The notes: generated by a model not told the origin, from the letters alone. A stretch of DNA of 64,000 nt from Pardosa pseudoannulata (GCA_032207245.1 CM063509.1:56534426-56598425); one strand, 5' to 3'; numbered from the stretch's first letter, positions 48,016-60,146 are shown. Made by a program: numbers and translations.

Positions 48016-49037
48016 TATTTACAAGTAAACTCTTGATGAATCAAGCTCCTCTCTCCCCCCAAAATAAATTTAAAAAAAAGAAAGAAAATACGGTGACAGT
48101 AGTGGTTTGAAAAGAAAAATCTAGGATTTCAGAAGGTTAGACTATTTTAAAAATTGGACAAAGAAGGAATACAAGGGTAAATTAACAAAGATTAAAAATT
48201 AGAATATTATGAAGTTTTAAGTGATGGTAATATTGTGTCATGCCTCTTGCATTTCAGAAGAATGAAATGCTGAACAGTCGAAAGTGAAGAAGAAAATCTT
48301 GTAACTCCTCAAAAATTAAGTCATGATTATTAATTAGTAGGGTCACTGAGACATTATCTGATTATTTCAAGCAAGAATATGAAAGCATACCTGCTAAAAA
48401 AAAATGATCTTGAGAAATTTGTGTAGCAAAATTCATCGAAGAGTAAATGAAAAGTAAAAACAAACTTATTTTATTCTTTACAAAACAATGAGGTAAACAA
48501 CATTTTCTGGTATTATACTAAATATATACCTAAATGACATTAAAGTTTATGTTAATTTTTCAGTTTGTATTCATCAATTATTGTATAGCAATTTTATATT
48601 TTTTTATCAAAAATTGAATATTTTTAATAACTGGGATGAGACTTTTCCTGACAATATCCATCAATCGAGTTTACTGTATTGAAGTTTTAAATATTTTATT
48701 AAATTTTTGATGATAGTTTTAAATAACTGATTTGTATGTCTGAATATAGACGGTACTATTATTCTTTTTATTATATTTTCAGTATGTAACTTAAACATAT
48801 GTATTCTAGTTTAGATCCCAATCAAGGGTGTAGCATTTTCTCATGCATTATTATCTCTATTCTACATTAAAATGATAATGTCTAAAATATACAGCAGAAA
48901 CACTTATTGAAATCATGCCAGAAATCATAATTATCTTCATCTTCTTGGCACTACAGCCTAGAGCAAGCCAGGGTTGTCCCAATAAGTTTTTTTTTTTCCA
49001 CTGGAGTCTATCAGATGATTCATAATATCATTATCTA

Positions 49038-49262
49038 CTCACACAGATCAGATATTTATCTATATATTCAGATATTGATCTATTAGATTTAGAATTTTTA
49101 TATATATATCTATATTTTAATTATATTATCTATACTTTTAACTATATATCTATATTTTTATCTATACTGCATATATTTTTATCTGTATACCTATATTTTT
49201 TATCTATATATCTTTATCTGTTAGATTTAGATTTTTATTGTCTATTTATTCAGATCAGATAT
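49038..49262. repeat. Degenerate TATC/TCTATA low-complexity tract
   Basis: Irregular tatctatattttt units, framed by cagatcagatat at both ends. Confidence 0.7.
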
Positions 49263-49779
49263 TTTTTCCTTAGTCTATCAGAAAACTGCTTTCAGATGCA
49301 ATCCTTTAAAAAGGCATTATCAAATCACATGTCGTAATTCTCAATTAAATTTGTTTTTGCAATTAGTAACAAAAAATATTTAGTGTACATAAGTCATGCA
49401 AATAGCTATGAGAATTTTAAAAATGTTATATTTTCTTTTCTTGGATTCCCCAAGAGAGACAATATACAAATAATGTTTATATAGACGAAAGCCTTTTTAA
49501 AAGTATATCTTTCATTTATGAAAATCTTGGAAATGTTCAGAAAAATTTAAAAAATAGTTGTAGATATTGTTAACATCACCAGAGTTTTATTAAGGTAAAA
49601 TATTTTTTACACTTATTTCTTAGGAGATTTTATTTTTATTTTTGCAAGATAAAATAGGATTTATTTATGTGATAAATAGATAATGGAAATCCCAAGTATC
49701 TTAATAATTACAAGAATGTGTAAGAAATGGTTTCTAAAGCAGTATATTTCAGAATAAAATGTTTTTAAAAGGCAATATA

Positions 49780-50509
49780 CAAGGTGCATCCAGAAAGTAA
49801 GTTTCCCTATTTAAAAGAAAAAAGAACTTACACTTTCACGGACATATTTATTGGCAACAAGTACACCAATGTTTCAGCTATTTTTCAACATAGCCACCAC
49901 CAGAATTGAGACACTTGTTATATTGTGGGATCAACTTTTGTATACCTCTGTCGTAGAACTCTGCTGACTGTAAATGGAACCAGCCTTCCTGTCCCAGAAC
50001 ACCATGCACATCCCTTTCCGTACCGACAGTGTCTGTTTGAATTTGGTTCTGATCGAAGATCCACTATGATGCTATTGCATTGACTGCTGCTTGGTTTCTG
50101 GGGTAAAGTGCGAAATTCAAGTCTCATTGCCTGTGATAATCCTGTCGAGAAACTCGTCGCCGTCATCGTGATACCGTAGCTGAAATTGTCAGTGCTCCTA
50201 GTAAGTGTTGAATTTTGTGTTCTGATGTCAGTTTTGGCTCATAGACCTGACAGAGCTGAAGATGAATTTCAATTGACGTAATGCTTTGTGTATTCAAGAT
50301 TACCGACCAAACCTTGCAGGCAGCGGGAGAAGGAATTACAGTTTCCATTTCGGACCACTGCTACTCTGCTACTGGCACAAATCGAGACGTATCCAGCTGG
50401 CATATGAATAATACGTCATAGATCTGTTATGCATGTGCATTTGACACAGCTAATTACTTTTACTTTAAAGCTGAAAACATCAGGAAACTTACTTTCTGGA
50501 TGCCCCTCA
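49780..50509 (-). mobile_element. Mariner-type transposon relic, internally deleted
   Basis: Inverted ends caaggtgcatccagaaagtaag and cttactttctggatgcccctca, TA on both flanks. On minus, fragments of a mariner transposase remain: an N-terminal piece (EIHLQLCQVYEPKLTSEHK, the helix-turn-helix part), then DGDEFLDRIITGNETW (region of the first catalytic aspartate) and, at the C-terminus, EFYDRGIQKLIPQYNKCLN. Known mariner proteins have these in this order. Stops, frameshifts and deletion of most of the DDE core mean it is inactive. Confidence 0.8.
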
Positions 50510-50601
50510 TACTATTTAAATTAATGACAGTAAAGTAACAAAAATCTTCATTCAAATGCCCACAGTAGATTTACTTGTTCAAAAATATAAAAAATACTTA
50601 C

Positions 50602-50711
50602 TTAGTCACTTTAAAAATCCTGAGAAGTCTTAACGCTCTGAGCACTGAAAGGCCAAAAGAACCTTCTCTATAACTGGACCAGATGACTTCAAATATACTT
50701 CCACATATAAC
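50602..50711 (-). CDS. cac: Cav2 exon 8: IIS3 and IIS4 voltage sensor
   Basis: 110 nt, 36 full codons. [11 protein letters not shown] is the end of S3, SSYREGS the S3-S4 loop, and [19 protein letters not shown] the S4 helix with R/R/R/K every third residue. Acceptor ctttaag|GTT, donor AA|gtaagt. Confidence 0.96.
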
Positions 50712-51425
50712 CTTAAAGAAGAATTGGGAACAACTTATAAATAAAAATTAATAATACCTGCACATAATTTTCAAAATTTAATATATAAAAATATTATTAT
50801 TTTATACCAGGGTCAGTTAATTTATATGACTTTAATATGAATCATGATTTAAATAAATGGATTTGTTAAAAAATCCTTAAATTCATTAAATCATTTAAAT
50901 TGTAAATACTTTTTCACACTTTAAGAATTTTTAAGCATAATTCTTTTATTTATTATATGAACAGAGGGCTTCACCAGCAGCATTATGGACAATAATTTAT
51001 ATCTTAGCATTTGCAAAGGAAAATCAGATCTTTCAGGTGTTTCTGTGAACCTGACATCAATATCATAATACTTTCACTTATATTTGTTTTCAGGTTTACT
51101 TAAATACTAGTGCTTTAAAAATTGATTTCATTTTTTTTTTCTTTTTTTTTGCTTGTAAACAATGAAAAAATGTGAATAGTTTGTAAGAATTTGTTGAGGA
51201 GGTATTAAAAAATATTTTATGCATTTAACATCTTGTTTGTAATATGTATTTTGCACATTAAGAAAATAAACAGTATAATGAAAACTTAATCATCATTAAT
51301 AATAAATTTAATCTTAACTTAAATAATTTAATTCATAGTTTTATATTATAAAAAAAAAATATTATAAAATATTATAAATTATATTATAAAATATAAAAGT
51401 CTGATTTAAATCAAAAACCTGATTA

Positions 51426-51459
<34 letters not shown>

Positions 51460-52481
51460 CAGATTGATATGATTTAATTTTAAAAAATCACTGTTTTTTC
51501 TACATGCAATAGGTTTCTAAACCTTTCATTAACAACCACCACCTTTTAATCTCATATTCATTTATTAATTCCTCTCTCTGACTGGTAGAAAGATGGCTAT
51601 GTAATTGTGGTGTGAGTAAACAGAACAGAGATTTTTTTTATATAATTTTACAGTACATTTTAAAATTTTCCTTATATTTCCCAGTTGCCAGACACTGGGA
51701 CTACTGTTATGAGGAATAACTGTAGATACCTTTTATCAATAATGTCATTATACTGCCTTTTTGTTTAATAAATATTTCACACACTTAAAAGGTGATCTTA
51801 TGAAATATGAAGTTAAAAAATACCATCAAGCTCAATAAAATATATCATCAAGCTTTCTTTAATAGCTTTAGAGAAAACTATATTAAAATTTCTACAGAAA
51901 AATAATTTGCGAGAATTTTTTTGCTGTTTAGTTGCTCTGAACTTCTATTAGTTTTTGAGAGGAAATATAAATATAAAGAGGGCATTCACAATAAATAAAT
52001 AGACTCGAACTAGGATATCCCTCCCTAGTAGATCAGGGGTAATTGTAGCCCTATGTAAAAAAACCCTGAAATTTATATCATTCATAATCAAAAACATGGA
52101 ACTAAAAAAAAGTTAATGACATATAACAAACAATTGCATGTTACTAAGATTAGATTTAATGTATAGTTAGTAAACTTCTGAACATATATTATACATAACA
52201 CTAATATCTCAAAATATTTGGAAAGTCAAGAGAAATTATTTTTCATGTTCTTGTTTTCCTTTTTTCTTGCTTATGATTATAGTTCTTAATTTTTTACAGT
52301 GCTCTTCATTTTCATATGGTTTTAGGTTCAGAATCTCTGTTTTATACATGGACACATCTTTAAATTTGAAAGTATCTTCAAAGTAAATGTTCTTAAAGGA
52401 CAATCATATATTTACATGAAATACAATTTAAGAAAATTCAACAGGGTAAAGGATCAATCACTTATAATAAACATGACTTAC
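50712..52481 (-). other. 1.8-kb intron between exons 7 and 8
   Basis: AT-rich; a 29-A homopolymer (51431-51459) and adjoining ATTATAAAAT repeats (51350-51400). Nothing else recognised. Confidence 0.6.
51431..51459. repeat. Poly-A run
   Basis: 29 consecutive A residues on the + strand. Confidence 0.95.
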
Positions 52482-52594
52482 AACACAGTCAAATCTGTTG
52501 AAGGCAGATTCGAAGTATAGGCGAGGCCCGAGGGCATAAACTTTAATAAACATTTCACAGATGAAAAGTCCCAAAAATACAAATTCTGCATAGT
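52482..52594 (-). CDS. cac: Cav2 exon 7: IIS2 and start of IIS3
   Basis: 113 nt, 37 full codons. [20 protein letters not shown] is IIS2 with the gating-charge-transfer glutamate in [23 protein letters not shown] is the S2-S3 loop and start of S3. Acceptor gttttttag|ACT, donor GTT|gtaagt. Confidence 0.96.
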
Positions 52595-52678
52595 CTAAAA
52601 AACAAATAAAACACATAATTATATAATGTGTTTATTACATTAAACAGAAGCATAACATTTCAAATTAAAACATGTATA

Positions 52679-52905
52679 GGGTGTCTACTGAATTGCTAAA
52701 AGTCCATTTGCTGACTATTTCCTGACATTTTAAAGACACTTTCAAAGGATTTCGTAACATTTTTTTTTAATTCAAAAAATCTTAGAAAATAAATAATTTC
52801 ACACTACACACATATATCTGAGTGTTATGGTAGCAAAGAACAACTTTTATTTATTTTTTACGAAGATATGAAAAGATTCAAAGTATCCAAAGTTAAAAAG
52901 ATAAA
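52679..52905. repeat. Dispersed repeat fragment, family shared with 11331
   Basis: gggtgtctactgaattgctaaaagtccat, a T-run, then gcaaagaacaacttttattt. More complete than the 11331 copy. Confidence 0.55.
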
Positions 52906-53665
52906 TGGAATTCTTATGATGTCTCTCCTTGTTGAAAATATTAACAATAATACAGTATTTTAAGAAAATATTAAGAGAAAACTTCCACTGCCAGATTACC
53001 AACTATCTAGATAATAAATGATTTAAAAAAAATCAAAATTGATGGCCAGTTGCAACATTTAATGAAATATCTCTTTAAAAATAGCTTTAAAAATGCATAT
53101 TCTCTTACAAAAACCAAAACAAATTATTAAAACTACATGTGAAACAACTTAATATCATTCAAATTAAAAGCTATAAAAAAGGAATATAAATTATCAAGTT
53201 TTCATCAAATAAGAAAAAATAATAAGATGGTTTTAAAGTTTAAGGCAAGTGACAATGACATTCTACAAGACACTGACTATGTTAAATTAAATATACGAGT
53301 CAGTTTCATTTGCTTCAATAATTTTAGTTTTCTGCTCTTTTATATTGCATGGTATGGATGATCTAATGCAGAAATCCATGCAAATACTTTTTATTCATGT
53401 TTTTCTGTCAAGTTTTCCATTTTAATATCAACTATGTCTATGATGGATAGTTTTATCAGAGCATTTGATTCCCTAACTACTGCTAGCAACAGATATAATT
53501 AAATAAAATGAAAATAAATTAAAACAAAATACAATGCATTCCTGTGAAAATCCAAATTTACAAACAGAACAACAAATTCAATGCTCTTGCTTTAGATGAA
53601 GTGAAAACCTCTCGAATTTGTGATAATGCGCAAAGCCTTTTTTTTCTTTTCTAAGGATATCCACG

Positions 53666-54520
53666 TTTGAAAAATGAATAGTTTGCAGTGAATTTCTGGC
53701 CAATGTACGCAAATTTTCTTCCCCTACCCCCCGTTACTTGATCTCATCACTTCAACTTCACAATGATATAGTAGGATATTTTAATAAGGACATTAATCAC
53801 AAAAAATAATAAACAGCCATTAGGGTCAGAAACAAACATTAGCAGAATTACTAGAAGTAAATATAAAATGCCTTTGGAGCAGGATTAAAGGTTTCCAGAT
53901 TATGAAAGCAGTTAGAGGGTATAATTTCACTTCATTAGTCTCATTGAGATTATTGGCAAATGAATAACATAAATAAAAATCCATAACAATAATAGGACAT
54001 ACTAAGAGGATATTAGCATAAAAATATGATGTAAAAAAATTACTCCATGTATAAAAAGGTATAGATAACAAAAATATATCTTTATTTGACTTTATAAATT
54101 TGTACGGTTTTTATTTGATTTTTGCAATTTTTTAAACATAAAAACAAGAACAATACAATTAGGAAAAATAAACTTTGAAAAATGAATAGTTTGTAGTGAA
54201 TTTCTGGCAATGTAGGCAACTGTCTTCCCCTACTCCCTGTTACTTGATCTCATCATTTCAATTTCAAAATGTTATTGTAGGATATATTAATAAGGACATT
54301 AATCACAAAAAATAATAAAAGGCCAGAAGGGGCCAGAAACAAAGATTAGCAGAATTATTTTATTTAAGTAAATGCCTTTGGAGCAAGATTATAAGTTTCC
54401 AGATTACCAAAGAAGTTAGAAGGTATAATTTCATTTCATTAGTCTTCATTGAATTATTGCCAGATGAATAACAAATAAAAATCCATAACAATAATAGGGC
54501 ATACTATGAAAATATGAATA
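53666..54520. repeat. Tandem duplication, period about 508 bp, next to exon 6
   Basis: Blocks starting tttgaaaaatgaatagtttg at 53666 and 54174 share about 340 bp (aataaggacattaatcac, aatgcctttggagca, taaaaatccataacaataatag). The spacer 54013-54172 recurs at 61990-62172, so part of this is a dispersed element. Copy 2 ends about 25 bp from the exon 6 donor. Confidence 0.8.
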
Positions 54521-54545
54521 CATATAATAAGGCAAAAATACTCAC

Positions 54546-54673
54546 ATAAAAAATCTGACAGCCAATCTGGTTGGCCATAGTGATTAGCTGCTACGCATAC
54601 GGTATTTAAAAACACTAGGACTATCACAAACCAGTAAAAGGCTTGGGTTTTTACAGCATGACGAATAAAAAAT
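54546..54673 (-). CDS. cac: Cav2 exon 6: IIS1
   Basis: 128 nt, 42 full codons. [20 protein letters not shown] then [20 protein letters not shown] forms IIS1 and the S1-S2 loop. [13 protein letters not shown] is a very strong Cav2 signature. Acceptor cttttttcag|ATT, donor TTAT|gtgagt. Confidence 0.96.
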
Positions 54674-55455
54674 CTGAAAAAAGTTAAACACATTAAAAGT
54701 AAAATCTAAGCAACATATATAAATATCAATATATATGAAATGTTAGCTAATATGCCAAATGACAACATATTTGGATAAAATTTAGCACTGAATTCCATAT
54801 TATATTTTCTGAATGTGAATGAGCATTAAAAATTACTTCATCCTACTTTCATGAAAGCAAAATGTTAAACAAATTTAAATTTATGTGGCAAAAAACTAAA
54901 TGTGGTTTCTGAAATATTTTAAAATCATATCTATCAAATACAATTCCTAATACAAATTTTACAATATTTATTAAAATGCATAAAAACTGTTACACATGGT
55001 TAAACTGAAGTTATAAAATGTTTTTTACATAAATAATAACAGTGTATTGAAATTAATAATATATAATTTTATTAAGCAAAATCAAGTTTTGTTCAAATAA
55101 TATTTTATATTAAAAAGGATTTTTTAAAAATGTTGTGCACTACAAAAACTCTTTTAAAAAGGACAGTAATAAAAATAAATTCATAAATTCGTAGAAAAAA
55201 AAAGAAAAAATTAAATTAAAGAGTTTAATCTATATCAGACTGGACAGTTTTATTTTTATTTAAATAGAGTATTTGAATAGCTGTATAAGAGCTATTTCTG
55301 GTTTTTAATTTTCATTTGTACTTGATCAATACATTAGTTAACACAGACTCTTAGAACTTTGTTCAACATGCTATCATTTTTCTAACACCAATGATTCATT
55401 ATTCATAATAATAGAATTTAATTATAACTTAAACATGTTTATAAAATTATTTTAC
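54674..55455 (-). other. 0.8-kb intron between exons 5 and 6
   Basis: AT-rich; no feature recognised. Confidence 0.6.
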
Positions 55456-55540
55456 CTTATTCTTTTTTCTACACGCCAAAAGGCTACACATGCTCCTTTG
55501 TTCTTTATTTTGGCCTTAAAATAGGAAGCCCTAGCCAAAC
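55456..55540 (-). CDS. cac: Cav2 exon 5: end of I-II loop
   Basis: 85 nt, 27 full codons, LARASYFKAKIKNKGACVAF WRVEKRI. Cytoplasmic, basic; the FWR.EKR part leads into IIS1 as in insect cacophony (GFWRAEKRFRF). Acceptor ctactccag|GTTT, donor AAG|gtaaaa. Confidence 0.92.
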
Positions 55541-56197
55541 CTGGAGTAGACATAAATCAATGATATATATACACATAAATATATATAATAATTAAAAATG
55601 CAATTTAAAATTTAATTTTTGTGAATTAATAAATTGTAAGTTTTTAATATAATAGTAAATATATAATAATTTTTAAAATACCAGCAATTAAAATTTACAA
55701 AAATTGCAATCTTACAATATAATATTACTATGTTTAATAAATTATAACATTTATGCTCTCTATTTGAGCATTAATAGATTATATTAATAAATCTATTTTT
55801 AATAAAATAATAGTTTATATTAATAAATCTATTATTAATAAAATAATATACTATATTAATAAAAAAGATTATATTAATAATAGGAACTGATAATGTATGC
55901 ATTATAAAATATTGAAGAATAGCCCAATAAAATGCATATCTCAGAATATATACAAGTAATCGTAGAAAACTTTGCTTTACCTAACTACTTAAAAAGAAAA
56001 ACAGATTTTGTATACTGTTATACACAATTTCTAACAAAATTACATATAAATTTAACTTATTTTTTCACTATTCCATGCATTTTACTGTATTTTTAAATTA
56101 TTTATGAATTTCTCATTTTATGAGATCTTTAATCATTAATAAAAAGTTAAAGTAGCACATAAATTTACGAAAAATTTAATTTTTAACAGAAAAATAC
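55541..56197 (-). other. 0.7-kb intron between exons 4 and 5
   Basis: AT-rich; irregular tandem of about 50 bp (tatattaataaatctatt.ttaataaaataata) at 55770-55870. Confidence 0.6.
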
Positions 56198-56218
56198 CTT
56201 TCATTTTCCCTTTCTTAG
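56198..56218 (-). CDS. cac: Cav2 exon 4: 21-nt microexon in I-II loop
   Basis: On minus: tactgtggatattgcag|CTAAGAAAGGGAAAATGAAAG|gtattt, written here only as a short exon with AG and GT borders. It enters with G|CT and leaves with G, matching the phase of exons 3 and 5, and adds AKKGKMK, a lysine-rich insert. Length is a multiple of 3, so exons 3 and 5 also join in frame without it. This makes it either a cassette microexon or a chance match; the good acceptor tract and basic peptide favour a real exon. Confidence 0.65.
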
Positions 56219-56343
56219 CTGCAATATCCACAGTAAAATATAAGAAAACAATTTTTTAAATAACAATAAATTACATATGGGAGAAACAACAAAATACAAG
56301 TATTCATTATCAGCCATAGATTTCTTATAGTTATTAGTTTATT

Positions 56344-56476
56344 ACATATATAGATACACACATACATACATATATATATATATACATACATACATACATA
56401 TATATATATACATACATATATATATATACATATATACATACATACAAATATACATATTATATATAAATATACATAT

Positions 56477-56518
<42 letters not shown>

Positions 56519-56536
56519 ATATATATATATATATAC
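56344..56536. repeat. TA/TACA microsatellite
   Basis: Mixed tatata and catacata units. Tyr/Ile-rich open frames on minus are artefacts of this tract. Confidence 0.95.
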
Positions 56537-56537
56537 A

Positions 56538-56842
56538 TGTGACACGTTTCACTAAATGACACTAGAGTCCAGAGTATATTTTCATCCTTTATTCAAATCT
56601 CAGAGCACACATCATCAATCATCTTCAATGACGTCGCACATTGGTGCCTAACTTTTAACAAAGGCAGGCTTAGCTGCTTCGGGTAGCCACAGCTTTGTCT
56701 GTGGAATGTGCACACTGCTCTCTGCTCTAGATCACTGCGTGTAAGCCGTATTTATGTGGCTAACTCCTCACACCGCGTCACTCTCAGTAAAGAATCCCTA
56801 ATTAAAGTCTTTTAAAATTAATCAACAATTTAAATCCTGACA
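56538..56842 (-). mobile_element. Solo LTR, about 305 bp, inside a microsatellite
   Basis: Starts tgtgacacgtttcac and ends aatcctgaca on + (TG...CA). On minus it has a TATA-like CATAAATACGG and, downstream, GAATAAAGG as polyadenylation signal. GC-richer than surroundings, flanked on both sides by (TA)n. Not similar to the 38488 LTR. Confidence 0.6.
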
Positions 56843-56902
56843 TATATAAATATATATATAAATAAATATATAAATATATATATATATATACACACACACA
56901 CA
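56843..56902. repeat. TA/CA microsatellite
   Basis: tatataaata units ending in (ca)n. Confidence 0.9.
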
Positions 56903-58216
56903 GATGAACTCATTTATAATGAAAACAAAACAGCTGAGACAACTTGCTTGTTAAACCTGAGTGCTCATAAAAGCTTGTTCTACCAAAAAATACCAAAAGT
57001 AAATAAATCTGAATACATAAATTTATGTATTCAGTTAATTATGTAATCAGTAAAACCATTAAAAACAAATTAGATATTTTCTAATGTATTTAGATGATGT
57101 ATCTATTTGGCAAATATACAGAATGCTTAAGAAACTACAAGGAACAGGAGAACAAATTTTTAAGAGTATTCAAATGGTAGAAAAGCTGTGAACATTGAGA
57201 TGTGCTAGTGATATTTTTTACTGGAGCTATTACAAGTACTGGAACACCTAGTACCAGAAATTGTTATCCATGTCAGATAATTCTGTAAATATTTCTTTTT
57301 CGTTTAGTTTGGCAGACAAGCTGCGAAGACCCAGTTTATATCCTCATGGATATTTAGTTTCATTTAAGTGGTATCCAAAAGGCAATGATTCTCAGTTGAC
57401 ACAATTTTAAAATTTTTTAAATCAAAACCATATAAGTATCTGTATAATATTCATAAGAACTTTAACTTGTCTATTTTAAATTGTAAGTAATTTGTGTACA
57501 TATAGACAAATTTTCACCCAAGAATTCAATTATTTCAACATATAGGCTGTCACAGATTTTATAGTATATATAAACAGATTTATAAATCCACATTACATTT
57601 ATATAATGATTTATTTATTTATCTACAGATTAATTTTTAAGATAATACAGATTTGTGAAATATCTGCTTTTCATAGAAACATTTTTGTTAAGTGTCCAGT
57701 TTTAAAATGAAAATATTGAGAAGGGTTCATTTTACAGATAAAATATTTTGTGATGAGTTCATTAACAGACCCAAATTTTGCCTAAACAGATTCTAGATCA
57801 TATAATAAAAATATTGCTTTAAAAATATTTCACTAGAAAAGCCATTTCTTTCTCTTTTGGCTGAAATAATAAATATCAGTTGTTTCCTGTGGTAGCATTT
57901 TGTAGTGATGAAGAAGATGCAGATAGGGAGAATGTCTTTTCTTGATTATCTATTCTATTTCTGAACAAAATAGAAACAGAGGATTTTGAAACTCTTTGGA
58001 GTCATGATTTCTGTAAAACTTGTTTTTGGCAGTAAGAAATAGAAAATTTTACAGTTGGGGGGAAAAATTCTAACTAAATCAAAGTTATGTTTGAAATGAG
58101 TTTTATATAGAAATTTTATAGCATTAACAAATCATTTTTTTTTTAATCTTCTCATTAAAAAACCAAGTTTTTGTTAAAGTTTGTAACAAATGAATTTGAC
58201 TGTTCATACATACAAA

Positions 58217-58218
58217 TG

Positions 58219-58287
<69 letters not shown>
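58217..58287. repeat. (TA)n(TG)n microsatellite
   Basis: About 22 TA followed by about 12 TG. Confidence 0.95.
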
Positions 58288-58329
58288 AATCCATTTTTTA
58301 TAAAACTCCTTGACAAGTAGAAAGCTCAA

Positions 58330-58785
58330 CAGCTAGTAGTAATAAAAATGCATTCAAGCAGACATTGAAGAGAATGGCACCAGTCTAATTGAAACTTTAT
58401 TCCAGAGCTGCTACAATGCACATCTATTCTACTAAACGACAAAGAAAAGCCACAGAGATCACTCTGATTGAACAGAGGTGCACCCAAGAGCAAAGACAGA
58501 AAGAATTTTACCATGGTAAAAAAAAAACAACTTAATAAGCAAATTAAATGCAATATCAGCAAAAAGTGCGAAACTTTTTGCTGATGAGAGCTGGGAAACA
58601 TGCTGAATAGACAGAAAATTTACATTTTTAGGATAGAAAGCTTTGGGAAGAATGTAGTGGAAAACACTCCTTTGATTAAACTATTTAAGGGCTGGGAAAA
58701 TAATTTAAAGGAATACGAATGTGAGAGAGGAGGTTTTTAAGGAAATATTAAAGTTAAATAATTTTGATATATTACATATATATAT
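58330..58785 (+). repeat. Dispersed 440-bp repeat, copy 2
   Basis: Same orientation and block order as 14125-14565. Followed directly by a long (TA)n tract, as the first copy is followed by a shorter one. Confidence 0.75.
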
Positions 58786-58870
58786 AATATATAAACACAT
58801 ATACACATACAAATATATAGACATATTAGAAAATATATAAATATGCATGCAATATATATATAAATATGCG

Positions 58871-58961
<91 letters not shown>

Positions 58962-58994
58962 TATATAAATATATATATATATAAATAAATATAT

Positions 58995-59093
<99 letters not shown>

Positions 59094-59150
59094 TATATAT
59101 ATATACATATATATATGCATACATACATATATATATATATATATATCACA
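58786..59150. repeat. Long (TA)n microsatellite
   Basis: About 360 bp of mostly TA with scattered aaat interruptions; accounts for several Tyr/Ile-rich minus-strand frames. Confidence 0.95.
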
Positions 59151-59268
59151 TATAAATGATACACAAAATAAAACTGCAATATATTTCCAGTATGAAAAGA
59201 AACATCAATACAAAAAATTTAATATATTCTTGTAATATTGAAACAAGTTGTTATATAAAGGAACTGAC

Positions 59269-59373
59269 CAACAGGATCACTTTCTTTGCTACCATCTTCA
59301 TCTTCTTCATCCTCATCTGTGCTTTTACTGTGCATATTCTTCATTTTCTTTCTTTTGGCAGTACGTTTTCGAG
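59269..59373 (-). CDS. cac: Cav2 exon 3: I-II loop, basic then acidic
   Basis: 105 nt, 34 full codons: RKRTAKRKKMKNMHSKSTDE then DEEDEDGSKESDPV. The order (basic cluster, SKST, acidic run) matches insect cacophony after HIMEARRR. Acceptor gttgtag|CTCG, donor GTTG|gtcagt. The acidic run is written in an imperfect GAT/GAA triplet repeat. Confidence 0.92.
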
Positions 59374-60146
59374 CTACAACAAAATCAGCAGTTAAAATCT
59401 TGATCATTAATTATCCCAAAGGATTTGCAAATTTTACATTGTTGCTTATGAATGTATTTAAAAAAAACAGAAGAACAGTTTGTGATATAAGTTTTAATAC
59501 TGTAACTATCATGTAAATTATACAAAAATGATTCAATTGTGAATTATTTTTAAGTTGATTTAGTTCAGTGTGATTTTATTTTGAAGGTTACAGTTGAGTT
59601 TTTAGTACAAATGGTCTCATTACACTAGAATCTCCTTCTTATAGCTTTTGACAACTCATAATATACCACCTTACTCTGACAAGGTGTAAAGAATTTGATA
59701 TTATATTTAAGAACTCTTAACTGCTTAACCATCAACTGGGTATAAGTATATATAAATTGCTACAAACTATTTGATAAATTTAATTCAACTAATGTAATTC
59801 AATACAGTAAAATTAACTTTAAATTCTGATTTACCTTACACTGTGTCAGGTCCAAGTTGAGCTGAATCAAATTATAGCAATGCCTCAGTCAGGACATGTC
59901 AAAGTATTAACAGAACTTATATGCTTTTGAAATGTATATATTCATGCTACATGAGGTCATTGACATAAGTCAACTTCCTCCTAAGCCCATGTTGAAAAAT
60001 GTCAGGTAATTTTTTAACATATGCCACTTGAAGCATGGGCTCTCGCTTGCACAGTAGTATAAATCAATCTTGATCTGTATTTAAATAGTATGAATGCATT
60101 TCTTCAGAAATTTTCAGAATAAAAAAAAAATATTTTTATCAATTAC
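59374..60146 (-). other. 0.8-kb intron between exons 2 and 3
   Basis: AT-rich; no repeat family recognised. Short + frames (59156-59516) overlap exon 3 antisense and are not genes. Confidence 0.6.

Larger units (their letters stand above)
46825..50601 (-). other. 3.8-kb intron between exons 8 and 9
   Basis: Contains a 287-bp tandem array (47001-48015), a TCTATA-rich low-complexity tract (49038-49262) and a mariner relic (49780-50509). A short stretch at 48945-49030 (cttcttggcactacagcctagagcaagcc) looks like an old retroposon end. Confidence 0.65.
52595..54545 (-). other. 2.0-kb intron between exons 6 and 7
   Basis: Contains a repeat fragment shared with 11331 (52679-52905), a reverse Tigger-family fragment (about 53040-53170) and a 508-bp-period tandem duplication (53666-54520). 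Confidence 0.65.
56219..59268 (-). other. 3.0-kb intron between exons 3 and 4
   Basis: Dominated by TA/CATA microsatellites, a solo LTR (56538-56842) and dispersed repeat copy 2 (58330-58785). 56910-58190 is AT-rich with nothing recognised. Confidence 0.65.

Noticed and set aside
56215..56562. 115- and 67-residue minus-strand frames rich in Tyr, Ile and Cys
   Set aside because: They are translations of TA/TACA microsatellite sequence; the start even overlaps the edge of the microexon by chance.
58737..59179. Three overlapping minus-strand frames of Tyr/Ile repeats
   Set aside because: Pure product of the (TA)n tract at 58786-59150.
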